From Heloderma charlesbogerti (taxonomy: Eukaryota; Chordata; Lepidosauria; Squamata; Helodermatidae), in assembly GCA_026122225.1 (NCBI GenBank), contig JANEZZ010001678.1:930001-994000 (forward strand): a stretch of DNA of 64,000 bases, in the 5' to 3' direction. Positions 44,217 through 57,174 of the stretch are shown here, piece after piece (within the stretch, counting starts at the first letter, position 1; each line of letters begins with the position of its first letter). A program made the translations under genes and the position numbers. Below the pieces are notes generated by a model, which was given only the letters and a program-made list of their open reading frames with translations, made no database searches and was not told the origin of the DNA.

Positions 44217-46919
44217 ACCATTGAGTACTTGATCTCCTCACATAATCTGTTAAAACCTGTGGATCATTTGATGATAGATAATCGACTTGACAGTGATCAT
44301 CCTCCCTTGACTCTGGCCCTAAAGCCCCTTGAGTGCCATATGTATGTAGTTGCTACCTTCCAGCCTAACATGGAGGCTGATATCAGAACCACCAAGATCA
44401 GATAGACTGAGAAGGTGGACAGGTCTATTACAAAGCTGCTAAATGCTGATTATTTCCACAAGATTTGTTCTTCCATTCTTACAACAGGTGCAAATACTGG
44501 AATTCTAGATGTTTGTGAGACTCTGATCAATGAACTGAGGACTCATTTAACAGTTAAAAACTCAGGGAAGCATCAGACTACCCAGTTCAGATCCAAGAAC
44601 TGGTTTGACCAGGACAGTATTTGTGCCAAGAAAGGCCTGATTGCTAAATTTAGGGCTCACAAGGAAAATCCTTTAGTAGTTTCATTGGCTGACCTAATAC
44701 TATGCAAAAAACATTATACAACCCTGCTTAAGGCCAAAAAGAAGCATGCTCAAAAAGTGGGGCAGGAACAGCTTATTCATGCTGTGAGGTCCAACGATAT
44801 GGCCTCCTTCTGGCGTCTGACTATAATGCTTCCTACCTGTGGCCCAACACATCTGGACTGTCATATTCCTTCTGAGACATGGGAGACTCATTTCCATGCA
44901 CTATATGCAGTAGAGGGGCACCCAATTTTCAGATGGAGCATATCTTAGGACCCCTCATTGAATGGCCTCCTGTCTCAGTTTCCAAGATCATTGACCTGGT
45001 AAACCAACTAAAACCTGGCAAGGCCCCTGGCTGCGACTATATACCTCCAGAACTAATTAAGAATAACATCAATTGGTGGGCTCCTATTCTAGCTACTGTT
45101 TTCACATATATAGATCAAACTGCCCATATTCCTCCAGACTGGGGCTTGGTCATCATCATCCCCATCTTTAAAAAGGGAAGGAAAGATGACCCAGCCAATT
45201 ACCACTCAATTAGCTTGCTTACCATTATTAGCAAACTATATGCCAGGCATCTCTACTGGAAATTTCAAACTTGGATGGAACATGAAAACATTCTGGCAGA
45301 TGAACAGGCTAGCTTTAGATCAGGTCGATCCACTATGGACCAAGAAATACACCAGTAAATCTAAAACATTCCTGTTCACAGCTTTTGTAGATCTGCCTTT
45401 GATTCCATCTCTAGAGACGATCTTTGGTGCAAACTTGAGGCTACCTCAGTGGATCGCCGCCTACTACTTCTTATGTATAAATTACATGAAAACACCACCT
45501 TAAAAATTAGATGCAACCCTGCGGATTTGCTGTCTAGTCCTGTTTCAACATCAAAAGGTGTAAAGCAAGGTTGTATTCTTGCTCCTTTGCTGTTCAACTT
45601 TTACTTAACTCATTAGTTAAAGCTCTTGACCACTTTGACATCCACCCTCCCAAGCTAGCTGATAGACACCTATTGGTGCTACTTTATGCTGATGATGAGG
45701 TAATTCTGTCTCAGTCACCCATAGGCTTGAAGAGAGCCCTATGGGCCCTGGCTCAATACTGTCATGATGAACATCTGCAAATAAATTATCAGAAGACAAA
45801 GGTCATGGTCTTCGCCAAAAGACCAAGGACATACAGCTGGATCGTTAATAGCCATAAGATTGAACAGGCAAAATCTTTAAATATGTGGGCATTGTTTTGG
45901 CAGTCAGAAGGCACACGCAGAATATGTCAGTCAGGCAGCTCAAAGAAGTGCCTCTGCTATCTTAAATTTCATCCATACAAGAGGAGGACATTATGTACCA
46001 GCAGCAGTAAATCTGTTTGCGGCCAAATCATTAGCCCAACTCCTGTAAGGAGCACAGCTTGGCCCCTACCCCAGTTTTACCCCCATGGAAGCAGTATAAT
46101 CAAACTTCCTGAGAGCTGTCCTCCAGGTGCCCTGCTGTGTCTCCAGAGCTGCTCTGAGACTTGAAGTTGGTCTCCAGAAGGTTCAAACCAGGGCCTGGCT
46201 TTCCATTTTTAACTTCTGGCTAAAGTTAATTTTCTTTCCAGCAGGCCTAGCTCCATTAATCCTTCAAGATGTGTTTCAATCTTCCTGGACTAAAGTTTTA
46301 TTTCAAAAGTTCTTGTTTTATGGACTCTCCCCTAGTTACTTGATCACTCTGGGATATGAGAAGGCCAGAGCAATGCTCAGACAATGCCTAGCAGATATCG
46401 AATATCAAGTCGACATGAACTTAACCTCAAATTCCATTTTAATTGACACTGCACTTCAACGTCACAAACCAGCAAATTATCTCTATTCACTCTCACTCCA
46501 GAAGTATCGTAGAGCTTTTACACAGATATTACCTGTGACTCAGGAGAGATCAAAACAGTGACCTATGTTCTCCTGTACTGTCTTTTTTATCGTGATATTC
46601 GTAAAACTTTTATCAATCCCTTTTTATCTGAATTGCCAGGACACTCGGATGCATTTTATGACTTTTTATTATTTTCTGACAAAAAGGCAGCCACTACTCT
46701 TATTGCTGCCAAATTTTTCGCAGGAGCAAGTAAAATCCATCAAGCATTTATCCAATCTATCCAACGTTTAGAACTCCTCTGAAATGTTTAGAACTTTTAT
46801 AATGTTTTGGCTTCATATACATATTGCCCTATTTCTTGTCTTTGGTCAATGTATTTTATGTTGATTATGGAGTTATTTTGGTCATTGGACTGTAATAAAG
46901 AGTGATTTGATTTGAATTC
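44217..46919 (+). mobile_element. R4/Vingi-like LINE, reverse transcriptase part
   Basis: This continues the element from 41284. Decayed frames carry SDHPPL (endonuclease), LKPGKAPGCDYIPPELIKN, PIFKKGRKDDPANYHSISLL, GVKQGCILAPLLFNF and LLYADDEVILSQS (reverse transcriptase catalytic motif). A cysteine/histidine-containing C-terminus with REDYRD-like text follows at 46560-46780. Frames break at about 44945, 45355, 45600 and 46160. The 3' end is AATAAAGAGTGATTTGATTT. It is dead. The clade call rests on overall resemblance. Confidence 0.75.
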
Positions 46920-47157
46920 AGGTTGGACTTCCATTCCAAAATAAGAAGCTGGTGGTAGTGGCTAGCTATTAAAAAGGTTGATAACTACTTGACTATTGTC
47001 AAGAAACACCCCTTCTCTAGGGTATCCCATCACTGTTTCCACCAAGATGTGGGGGGATCACTATGATGACATGGGTTATCTCACCACTAGATAGTGGCTT
47101 GTGAAAGTGATCTCACTGCTGCTAACCAAATTGTGGCTCCCCACCATCAGCAACTGA
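46920..47157. other. Short spacer, nothing recognised
   Basis: About 240 bases between two mobile elements, with no feature seen. Confidence 0.5.
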
Positions 47158-47159
47158 TA

Positions 47160-48510
47160 CAGTCAGGGCCAGAAATATTGGAACAAGATAACTGTTTTGG
47201 CAGTTGGCCTCTGCACACCACCACACTGAAGTTGAAAGGAAACACATCCAGATGGGAGCGAAGTCAGGACTTTCAGCTGTAATGCAAGGGGCTTGACAAA
47301 AGTGGGGCATTAACCATTCAGGAAGGACAGCCAGTGGCATACACACACCCCATCGTTGGTGGCTCATAGGTAATGGAACGAATGGCTGACAAGCAGCTGC
47401 ATGGCCAGGTGTGGCCTGTTTCCTGGGTACCCCATGACCAATCAAGCAGATGAAAGGCCTGGAGGTGGTTCTGAGTGTTACATTTGCATTTGGTAGCTGT
47501 TCACTGGAACTCTCAACATGAGGTCCAAAGAGGTGTCCATGTGAGTGAAGGAGGCCATCATTAGGCTGAGGAAACAAAATAAACCCATCAGAGAGAGCAA
47601 AAACAGTGGGAGTGGCCAACACAACAGTTTGGAACATCCTGAAAAAGAAGGAATTAACTGGCAAGCTCAGCAACAGCGAAAGGCCTGGAAGACCACAGAA
47701 AGACAACTAAAGTGGATGACCACAGAATTCTGCTGATGGTGAAGAGGAACCCTTTCACAACATCTAGCCAGGTCAAGAATGGTCTTGAGGAGGTAGGCAT
47801 GTCATTGTCAACATCTACAGTCAAGAGACGGCTGTATGAATGTAAATACAGAGGCTTCACAACAAGGTGCAAACCACTGGTAACGCTCAAGAACAGACAG
47901 GCCAGATTAGCCTTTGCCAGCAAACACCTAAAGAAGCCTGCCCAGTTCTGGAATAAGATCCTTTGGACTGATGAAAGCAAGATTAACATGTCCCAAAATG
48001 ATGGGAAGAGAAAAGGATGGAGAAGGAAAGGAACAGCTCATGATCCAAAGCATACCACATCATCTGTCAAACATGGTGGAGGCAGTGTTATGGCATGAGC
48101 ATGTGTGGCTGCCAATGGAACCAGGTCACTGGTGTTTATTGATGACCTGACTGCTGATAAAACTAGCAGGATGAATTCCAAAGTGTATAGGGCTACACTT
48201 TCTGCTCAGATTCAGCTGCCAAATGCTGCCAAACTGATAGGACGCCACTTCATACTGCAGATGGATCATGACCCAAAGCATACAGCAAAAGCTACCCAAG
48301 AGTTTCTCCAGGCAAAGAAGTGGGATGTTCTTCAATGGCCAAGTCAGTCACCTGATCTCAACCCAATACAGCATGCTTCTCACTTACTGAAGACAGGACT
48401 GAAGGCAGAAAGACCCAAAAACAAGCAGCAGCTGAAGGCAGCTGCAGTAAAGGCCTGGCAAAGCATCTCGAGGGAGGAAACTCAGCATTTGGTCATGTCC
48501 ATGGGTTCCA
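47160..48510 (+). mobile_element. Tc1-like transposon T2, left part with transposase
   Basis: It starts CAGTCAGGGCCAGAAATATT after a TA. The left terminal region (47225-47400) is matched by an inverted copy at 50840-51004. The transposase reads on the plus strand from about 47518 to 48500. It has an N-terminal helix-turn-helix region with stops, WTDES with the first catalytic Asp near 47967, GGGSVMA then a stop, MDHDPKHTAKAT with the second Asp, and SPDLNPIQH. In the last motif the catalytic acidic residue of Tc1 transposases, usually Glu, is Gln. It is inactive by several lesions and interrupted by BovB copy 5. Confidence 0.85.
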
Positions 48511-50776
48511 ACAGCACAAGAGACGACTCTACACATGGACATCACCAGATGGTCAATATCGAAATCAGATTGATTATGTCCTTTGCAGCCAAAGATGGAG
48601 AAGCTCCATACAGTCAGTAAAAACAAGACCTGGAGCTGACTGTGGCTCAGATCATGAGCTGCTTCTTGCAAAATTTCGGCTTAAATTGAAGAACGTCGGG
48701 AAAACCACTAAACCGTTCAGGTATGACCTAAATCATATCCCTGATGAATATACAGTGGAGGTGAGGAATAGATTTCAGGGATTAGACCTGATAGACAGAG
48801 TGCCTGAGGAACTATGGACGGAGGTCCGTAACATTGTTCAGGAGGCAGCAACTCAATCCATCCCAAAGAAAAAGAAATGCAAGAAAGCCATGTGGCTGTC
48901 TGATGAGGCTTTACAAGTAGCTGATGAAAGAAGGGAAGCGAAAAGCAAGGGAGAAAGGGGAAGATATACCCAACTGAATGCAGAGTTCCAGAGAATAGCA
49001 AGGAGAGACAAGAAGGCCTTCTTAAATGAACAATGCAAAGAAATCGAGGAAAACAACAGAATGGGAAAGACTAGAGATCTCTTCAAGAAAATTGGAGATC
49101 TCAAGGGAACGTTTTGTGCAAAGATGGGCATGATAAAGGACAAAGAAGGCAGGGACCTAACAGAAGCAGATGAGATTCAGAAGAGGTGGAAAGAATACAC
49201 AGAAGAACTATACAGGAAAGATCTGAATGTCCCTGATAGCCATGATAGTGTGGTCACTGAACTTGAGCCGGACATCCTCAAGAGTGAAGTCAAGTGGGCC
49301 TTAGGAAGCATTAGTAACAACAAAGCTAGCAGAGATGACAGTATTCCAGCTGAGCTATTTAAAATCCTAAAAGATGATGCTGTTAAAGTGCTGCATTCAA
49401 TATGCCAACAAATTTGGAACACTCAACAATGGCCGCAAGACTGGAAAAGGTCAGTTTACATTCCAATTCCAAAGAAGGGCAATGCCAAAGAGTGTTCAAA
49501 CTACCGCACAATTGCGCTCATTTCACATGCCAGCAAGGTGATGCTCAAAATCCTACAAGCTAGGCTTCAGCAGTATGCGAACCAAGAACTACCGGAAGTA
49601 CAAGCTGGGTTTCGAAGAGGCAGAGGAACTAGAGATCAAATCGCCAACATTCGCTGGATCATGGAGAAAGCAAGAGAATTCCAGAAAAATGTCTATTTCT
49701 GCTTCATTGACTACGCTAAAGCCTTTGATTGTGTGGATCACAACAAACTGTGGCAAATTCTTAAAGTGATGGGAGTACCAGACCACCTTACCTGTCTCCT
49801 GAGAAACCTGTACGAGGGCCAAGAAGCAACAGTAAGAACCAGACATGGAACAACTGAGTGGTTCAAAATTGGGAAAGGAGTACGACAAGGCTGCATATTG
49901 TCACCCTGCTTATTTAACTTATATGCAGAGTACATCATGAGAAATGCCGGGTTGGATGAATCAGAGGTCGGAATTAAGACTGCTGGGAGAATTATCAACA
50001 ACCTCCGATATGCAGACGATACCACCCTAATGGCAGAAAGTGAAGAGGATCTCAAGAGCCTCTTGTTGAGGGTGAAAGAGGAGAGTGCAAAAGCTGGTTT
50101 GAAACTCAACATTAAGAAAACTAAGATCATGGCATCTGGCCCTATCACTTCCTGGCATATAGAAGGGGAAGAAATGGAAGCAGTGACAGATTTTACTTTC
50201 TTGGGCTCCAAGATCACCGCAGACGGTGACTGTAGCCATGAAATTAAAAGACGCTTGCTCCTTGGGAGGAAAGCTATGGCACACCTAGACAGCATAGTAA
50301 GAAGCAGAGACATCACCTTGCCGACAAAGGTCCGTCTAATCAAAGCTATGGTTTTCCCAGTAGTAACGTACGGCTGTGAGAGCTGGACTATAAGGAAGGC
50401 TGAGTGCCGAAGAATTGATGCTTTCGAACTGTGGTGCTGGAGAAGACTCTTACGAGTCCCCTGGACTGCAAGGAGGTCAAATAAGTCAATCCTAAAGGAA
50501 ATCAACCCTGAGTGCTCATTGGAAGGACAGATACTGAAGCTGAAGCTCAAATAGTTTGGCCACCTAATGCGGAAAACTCTCTGGAAAAGACCCTGATGCT
50601 GGGAAAGACTGAAGGCAAAAGGAGAAGGGGACTGCAGAGGATGAGATGGCTAGATAGCATCACCGATGCAATGAATATGAACTTGAGCATGCTCCGGGAG
50701 AGAGCGCAGGACAGGAAGGCTATGGTCCATGGGGTCATGAAGAGTCGGACACGACTGAACGACTGAACAACAGCAA
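48511..50776 (+). mobile_element. BovB LINE copy 5 (5' truncated)
   Basis: ATGGGTTCCA at 48501-48510 and 50777-50786 is a 10-bp target duplication within the Tc1-like transposase. The copy begins inside the endonuclease region. The open frame is 48686-50554 and keeps YADD. It ends at a TAG (50552-50554) where copies 1 and 4 have TAT. A small deletion follows near 50570. It is 5' truncated and not autonomous. Confidence 0.95.
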
Positions 50777-50786
50777 ATGGGTTCCA

Positions 50787-51004
50787 GACGTCAGGCAGTC
50801 ATTGCCTGCAAAGGATTTTCATCCAGGTATTAAAGGCGATCCTTAAGTTTGAAATGATGTTGGTTTGTTCCATTACTTATGAGGCACCAACGACGGGTGT
50901 GTGTGTATGCCACTGGCTGTCCTTCCTGAATGGTTAGTGCCCCACTTTTGTCACGCCCCTTGAATTACAGCTGAAAGTCCTGACTTCGCTCCCATCTGGG
51001 TGTG
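50787..51004 (+). mobile_element. Tc1-like transposon T2, right terminal region
   Basis: The reverse complement matches 47230-47400 closely (GATGGGAGCGAAGTCAGGAC, AACCATTCAGGAAGGACAGC). The inverted repeat is therefore at least 165 bp, of the long IR/DR kind. The outermost end is missing; similarity stops at about 51004. Confidence 0.8.
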
Positions 51005-52441
51005 CTTGGATGATACAACAAACCATAGCAACCCCCTCATCGAGGGCTGAATATTCAAAATGGCCACACAACGCAACCTGCCATTGCTTAGATAAGGCAT
51101 GGTGGGCTCCGGTGATTGTGAGAAGCAGCTCAGTGTACCACTGCAATTGTAGTGCAGCTGCAGAGTCCATTAGCTTTCAGTCCTAATTCAAAGTGCTTGG
51201 TGGTATTATCTCAAAGGCAAGCAAAGACCTGGGCAGGTGCCTGCCACTACATGGAACTCCACATTCTCTCAAAACAGGCATAAGGCCGTAGTCTGTGTAC
51301 CTTCTATTTGTGAGGCAAAAACTGTCAGTGTGTGGATTGGAACCTTGCGACATGTGCCTGTGGAAAAGCATCCCTGAGGCAGTCCCTCATATACTCTCTG
51401 TTGGATGGTGAACACTTCTTTTTAATGTATAAAGGATTTTTAGCTCTTCTTCACTTTTTATCCTTTGAATCTTAGTTTTATGTAACTTTCATGTATTTTG
51501 AGGTTTTTTAATGGATGATGCTTTATTTGTTTTTTTGTTGTTGCCTTGAATTCTATGGAAAGGAATCTCATTAATTAATTGGAGTATAACTGCGGTAACT
51601 AGGTGTACATGAAAAATAGATTTCAGTGATGTTGAGATCATGGGCTTAGGAATTACGCATAAGCTAGAAACTTCATTTATATTTTGGTGCCTAATTTATT
51701 TTATTTTACTAATTTTTGGCCACCTGTTCCAAATTATTTTATCCACCTGTCAACCAAACAGCTGGACAAGAAGCTTATTATAATAATAATAAGCTTCTTC
51801 TTTGCTTTACCAGAATTAGACATGTTTTAAGGTATCATGTAAGGCACTGAGATAACTTAGGCACTGATGAAATAGAAACAATTGTGCCACATCCTCCACA
51901 TTCTTTGTGAATATCTGAACAGTGTCTGGGATTGGAAGAGACACTGCTGCATTTCTCTAAAAGAAAGTAAAGCATTTTAAAAGTCGGAGAGGAGCTTGCA
52001 GGCACCTCAGAGACACTGGAGCCATAATCCCGATGCCTAGGGGAGGGCAACAGGAACATCACTGTAGTTAGTTACGGTGAGCAGTAAAGCCAACAATGAC
52101 TATGGTATCCCCACCCCTTGCCCCTAAAAAAAAATCATAAGAGGGATCTTACTGGAAAGAAGTAAGATGGAAAGAAGTAAGTGTTCTACACTTGAGTAGA
52201 ACAATAGGTGCACGGGAAAGGAGCAGGAGCAAAAGAAAAGCACAGAGTTACCAGAAATATTAAGAACAGGAACATTTTATAATTTAGCAAAAGAGAACAA
52301 CATGGAGAATCAACAGAGAGGGTAATGGGGGAAGAAACAGATATAAAAAGTAACTGATTACCAAACAAAAACCTATTTCAGTGCTATCCAGCTTTATTCC
52401 AATACGTCCAATGTGGATTCATCATATGACAATTTGCTCAC
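51005..52441. other. Spacer/intron downstream of exon A'
   Basis: No gene recognised. On the minus strand, 52441 downwards is the start of the intron after exon A'. Confidence 0.5.
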
Positions 52442-54868
52442 CTGTTCTCTCGATTCTTTATATGCAATCTGCTCAACAATAACTTGGGAACCGGATGACG
52501 TCCTGTGGCTCACAGGGATGTTTGGGTCTCCCACAGATAAAACAGGAATGAGAGGCCTGAGAAATCTGAACTCACTGCTTAAGGATCCACCCGTCAAGCA
52601 AACATCATAGTGGAAAGCCCTGGAAAGTGACCCACTCTGAGAATCGGGACAGTTCTCTGGGATATCAGGCCTGGAAGGTGGGAAGTGAGGAAGTGCAGGG
52701 ATAAACATTTCTCCGGAACCTTTCTTGTAGATGTTGATAATAACAAAGGACACAATGCAAACCAGGAACACAAATGAGACCACAGCCAGGCAGATCACCA
52801 AATACATGGTCAAGGTCCCATCTTCGTCGTTTTCTTGTGGACTGACATCCACTGTCTTCATATAAGGATCTGAGAAGCCAACCACCAGAAGTATACTGAG
52901 CATTGTAGTGCTGGACTGTGGAGGGAGCCCATTGTCTCTGACCAGGATAACAAGTCTCTGCTTGCTTGTGTCCCGCTCGCTCAGTGGTCTCCTGGTTTTC
53001 ACTTCTCCATTCTGTGCTCCTATGCTGAAAAGGCCAGGGTCTGTGGCCTTCAGCAGTTCATAGGAAAGCCAGGAGTTCTGACCAGAATCTCCATCCACGG
53101 CCACCACCTTGGTGACCAGGTAACCGGCCTCCGCTGACTTGGGAACCAGCTCATTGCAGGGGGACGTGCTGTTCTGAAGGGGGTAGAGGAAGAAGGGAGC
53201 ATTGTCATTTTCGTCTATGACAACGATTCGGACAGTAGCTTCTGAGCTCAGTGCAGGAGAACCGCCATCTGCCGCCCTTACTGTAACTTGGAAGTCCTTT
53301 ATCTGCTCATAATCCAGGGATCTGAGCGCATACACATTCCCCGTTTCAGAGCTGATGGAGATGTAAGCGGCCACAGGGCCATCAGCAACCTTCCCAGGCA
53401 ACAGCGAGTAGGTCACCTTGCCATTCTGCTCCGTGTCCAGATCAACAGCATGGACTGAGCCAATCAGCAGACCTAGAATGTTGTTTTCTCGAATCTGCAT
53501 TTCATGTAAAGACTTTTCAAATGTTGGAGGGTTGTCATTGACATCTGAAATTTGAACATTGATCATTCTTGTTGAGGTGAGCCTAGGAGAGCCCCGGTCA
53601 ATGGCTGTGATGGTAACATTATATTCGGGGACTTTCTCTCTGTCCAGGGGACTTTGGATCACAAGCTGGTAATAGTTGTTCTCAGTGGCTTTGAGCCCAA
53701 AGGGAAGGTTTATCTCTATGGAACAGACAGTTTTGCCATTGTCCCCAGAGTCCTGGTCTGTGACGCTGAAGATAGCCACCACTTTGTCCAGGGGAGAATC
53801 TTCTCGTATGATGTTGGTAAGGGATATGACGGACACCTCCGGGGCATTGTCATTCATATCCTCAATCTCTACTAATACCTTGCAGTGCCCAGAAAGACCC
53901 CCACCATCTGTTGCTCTGATTTTTATGTCATAGTTGCTCACTTTTTCATAATCGATCTCTTCCAATACAGTGATCTCCCCAGTCCTTTCATTTAAATGAA
54001 ACAAATTGTATATTTTTTCAGGCACCCTATGGAATGAGTAGGTGATCTGTGCATTTGAACCCAAATCTAAATCTCTGGCTTCCACTTTGCAGACCAGTGT
54101 CTTCTGCAGACTGTTTTCCTTTAACCTTACTTTATATTCAGACTGAATAAACTCAGGAGAATTATCATTGATATCCAGAACATTAATGTTTATTTGAACT
54201 GTGCCTGTTCTCTGTGGCATCCCTCCATCAACAGCCGTGAGAGTCAGTCCAAAGTGTGCCTCCTTCTCTCTGTCTAGTGGCTTCTCCAGAACAAGATCCA
54301 CATATTTGCTTCCATCATCATTCCTTTCCACATCAAGCAGAAAATATTCATTGGGACTGAGTGTGTAATTTTGAATGCTGTTTTCTCCCAAGTCCTCATC
54401 TTGGGCAGATTCCAAGGGGAATCGCATATTTTTTGGAACATTCTCAGGAATTTCCAGCTCAAATTCATGTTTGGAGAATTTGGGATCATTGTCATTCACA
54501 TCTTCTATTGTCATTTCAATCTTATAGAGTGCTAAGGGATTGTCTAGCACTATTTCAGACAGAAGTAAGCAAGGCTCTGTCTGGCCACACAAAGCTTCTC
54601 GGTCTATTTTATCATTTATCAACAGACTCCCAGAGTGGGTATCAAGGTGGAAATATTGCTGAGTGTTTTTGGAAACCAGCTGGACTCTGCGAGCAGAGAG
54701 CTCCCCTATTCCCAGATTCAAATCCTTCAACACATTAGCCACCAGAGACCCACTTTTCTTTTCTTCGGGCACAGAATAGTGGATTGAGATACACAATACT
54801 CCAGACACAAAGAGCAAGAGCAAGAGCAAAAGATACAGACCTTGCCTGTTTGTGAAGCGGTCTTCCAT
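52442..54868 (-). CDS. PCDHG: Clustered protocadherin variable exon A'
   Basis: The exon codes for 809 residues from ATG 54868. A leucine-rich signal peptide covers about 1-28. EC1 has CGQTEPC (94-100), the CX5C hallmark. Calcium-binding linkers DVNDN (123-127), DINDN (232-236) and DMNDN (337-341) are followed by two more at about 442 and 552. A transmembrane helix lies at about 684-711 and a 98-residue tail contains FHYDVCLTGGSLSSEFRFLR. The exon ends in frame after Gln809 with donor CAG|GTGAGC (exon end 52442). It shares EC1-EC3 style with broken exon A and tail style with B and B'. It is the intact member of the A pair. It would splice to constant exons beyond the left edge of the window. 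Gamma-type is favoured, not proven. Confidence 0.93.
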
Positions 54869-55100
54869 GTTTCCAGTCTTTTCCTTGCAAGAACTTGGAG
54901 TTCTATCAAAAATGCAGAATTTCTGCTTTTCTCCTGTGACTATATGTCTTATTGTGCAAACTATTCCACCATGTTACTCTCTTAGTTTTTATATTTCCAT
55001 CACAGACAAAGTTCCTGCGTCCCTCTGGTTCAATTCTGTCTGTGTCTAGCTTTTGTAGTGCTGCTGCAAAAGACTCTTTTGCAAAGAATGTGTTTGCCAA

Positions 55101-55116
55101 TACTGCCACCTTGTGG
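55101..55116 (-). promoter_or_regulatory. CTCF-like site in exon A' promoter
   Basis: The minus strand reads CCACAAGGTGGCAGTA, about 235 bp upstream of ATG 54868. It has one mismatch to the usual CTCF core pattern and is the strongest of the four sites here. The orientation follows transcription. Confidence 0.65.
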
Positions 55117-57169
55117 TTTAATGAGAGAAAAACCTATTAACATCATACATTGTCCACAGAAAGCAGCCCAGTACCTATCAGATTTAGATAAATGTTTATT
55201 TAGTTGTCATCGATGGACTGCCATTCATAAATGAGAGCATTATTTTCCTCAGTATGTGCATAAAGAAAAAGAGCAAAGCAAATTCTATTTCACAACTTGA
55301 TTCACGATGTTTCAAAACCGGAGCATCTGCACTTCTTCTTTCAATGGGACTCAAGCATCAACAGACAAGCTTCATGGCATGAAATGAGAAGTGCTTTCTG
55401 TTTTATCCTATTTTTCATGAAATAGGCTTTGGTCCATTATGCGCACATGAAGCAAGAAACGCAGAGTATCCACCCCCCCAGCCCACTTTCACAAGTCACA
55501 CAAGAGCACTTTAAGCCACCTTTGTTTGGGGTTGTGTGGGCGGAGTCCTGTGGGTGAGTAGAACTGAAGGCCATCAGCCTAGTGGATGCTGCTCAGCAAG
55601 TGTGAAGGGCTCGTCCCCCACCCCTGTCTGCTCTCCCCTGCTCAAACAGGGAAGTTTAGTGGAAGAGATGAATTTGGTCCGCAGAGTTTGTCGCACCCCT
55701 CTCCCCTCACATCCGCCATTATTGAATGCCCTGCTCCCCACAGCCCTGCTCCCCACCTGCTTTGCTTTCTCATGGAGAGCCTCTCACCTCAGCTGCTTTG
55801 CTTTTGAGAGAATCCCACCTGAGTTACTTCCCCACTGAGAGAATTCACGCTATTACAGCCCCGCACAGAGGGAAAGGGCTGGCTGGAGTTGCCTCCCCCT
55901 GCTAGCACTCGGTGGGGCAGCTGCTGCTGCTGGAGACTCCCGCTCCTGGCCACCCCCTCTCCTCCCCCTCCCAGCATCAGTACAGGTGGCCACCTCCTCT
56001 CCACGCGGTCGGTGCATTCTTCGGTTTTTACTGTATCGCAGTATCAGTACAGTGGAATACCACAGCTGCAGGCTCTCGCTCCTAGCCTCCTCCTCCCCTG
56101 CCACCCTGTGTATTCTTTATTGTGTGCTACATGCTCCAGTGCTGTGAATGAAACTGCTGTTGCGAATAGGAGAAAGAGGCTAGATAGCCGGTACGTGTAA
56201 CAGCCTGATTTTCTCACTGGGGAAAAGACGCTACTGATCCTCAATGGGTGAGTGCTTGTGAATGGGAAGTGGGAAGAAGCCTGTGTCCAAAAAGAAGGGA
56301 TGGGGTGAGGGGGGAAGGGGCGGCTCCACTCTCTGACCAGGTCACTGCCATGTCACAGCCATGTCACAGAATGAGGCCATGCCCAGGATTTAATGTGGGG
56401 GATGGGGCACATGTCAGCAGGACTGCTCCAGAGCTGCATTTAAGAAAAACAACGCACTAGAACAACTTTCCAAAAACGTTACGGAGGGAAGCTGCAGGGT
56501 GACTGCAGATTGGGGACAGCATCATCTGTCGTGAACAGCCCTGATGTGTCCTCCCTCCACATTTAGTCGGCCATGGAGATTGGTTCTACGTTGTTGCAGA
56601 TGCTTACCGTTTAACCATTCAAACATCGCTGATTTAAAATATAATTAAATAATTATTCTCATCTGACACATCAGTTACCTTTTTGTGTGACTGGGCCAGA
56701 TCTACAGCTCATGTCATATCGATATGGTCACATCATGGTGACGCTATATCCCTCATACACATTTATACCTTGTAGCACACACAATGACATCTGTTGCAGT
56801 ATTTTGGATAATACGGGATAGGAAGCAGGAAATAATGCTAGAAAAGCAGTATATAGAATGGGTAATGTGCCCAAATCAGTGCTCTTCAATACCAATAAAA
56901 AGCATTGGTGTAGATATAGCCTGGGGAGTTTTTGATAATCAACTTAAACCATTTACCATTTCAGAGATCTCCTGTATTCAGGCTTCTCTCACTGAATCTG
57001 TGGGACCAAACCATTGATAAGATGCCAAGGGTTTTGTTAGATATTCAAATCTTAGGCATTTTAAATTTAAAACTATATGAAACGGATTCAAATCAAATTC
57101 TCACCTGGCTTACTGAATTACTCAAGCAGAAAAAAGAACAAATACTAGATAAACTACATTGGAAAGTGG
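55117..57169. other. Spacer between exon A' and solo LTR-c
   Basis: 55480-56460 is GC-richer with short open frames on both strands that match nothing I know. 56780-57170 is AT-rich with broken open frames, also unrecognised. Confidence 0.45.
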
Positions 57170-57174
57170 CCAAC

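Noticed and set aside
55536..56460. Cluster of 60-103 codon frames in GC-rich sequence
   Set aside because: Frames overlap on both strands, are low in complexity and show no domain, signal peptide or splice context.
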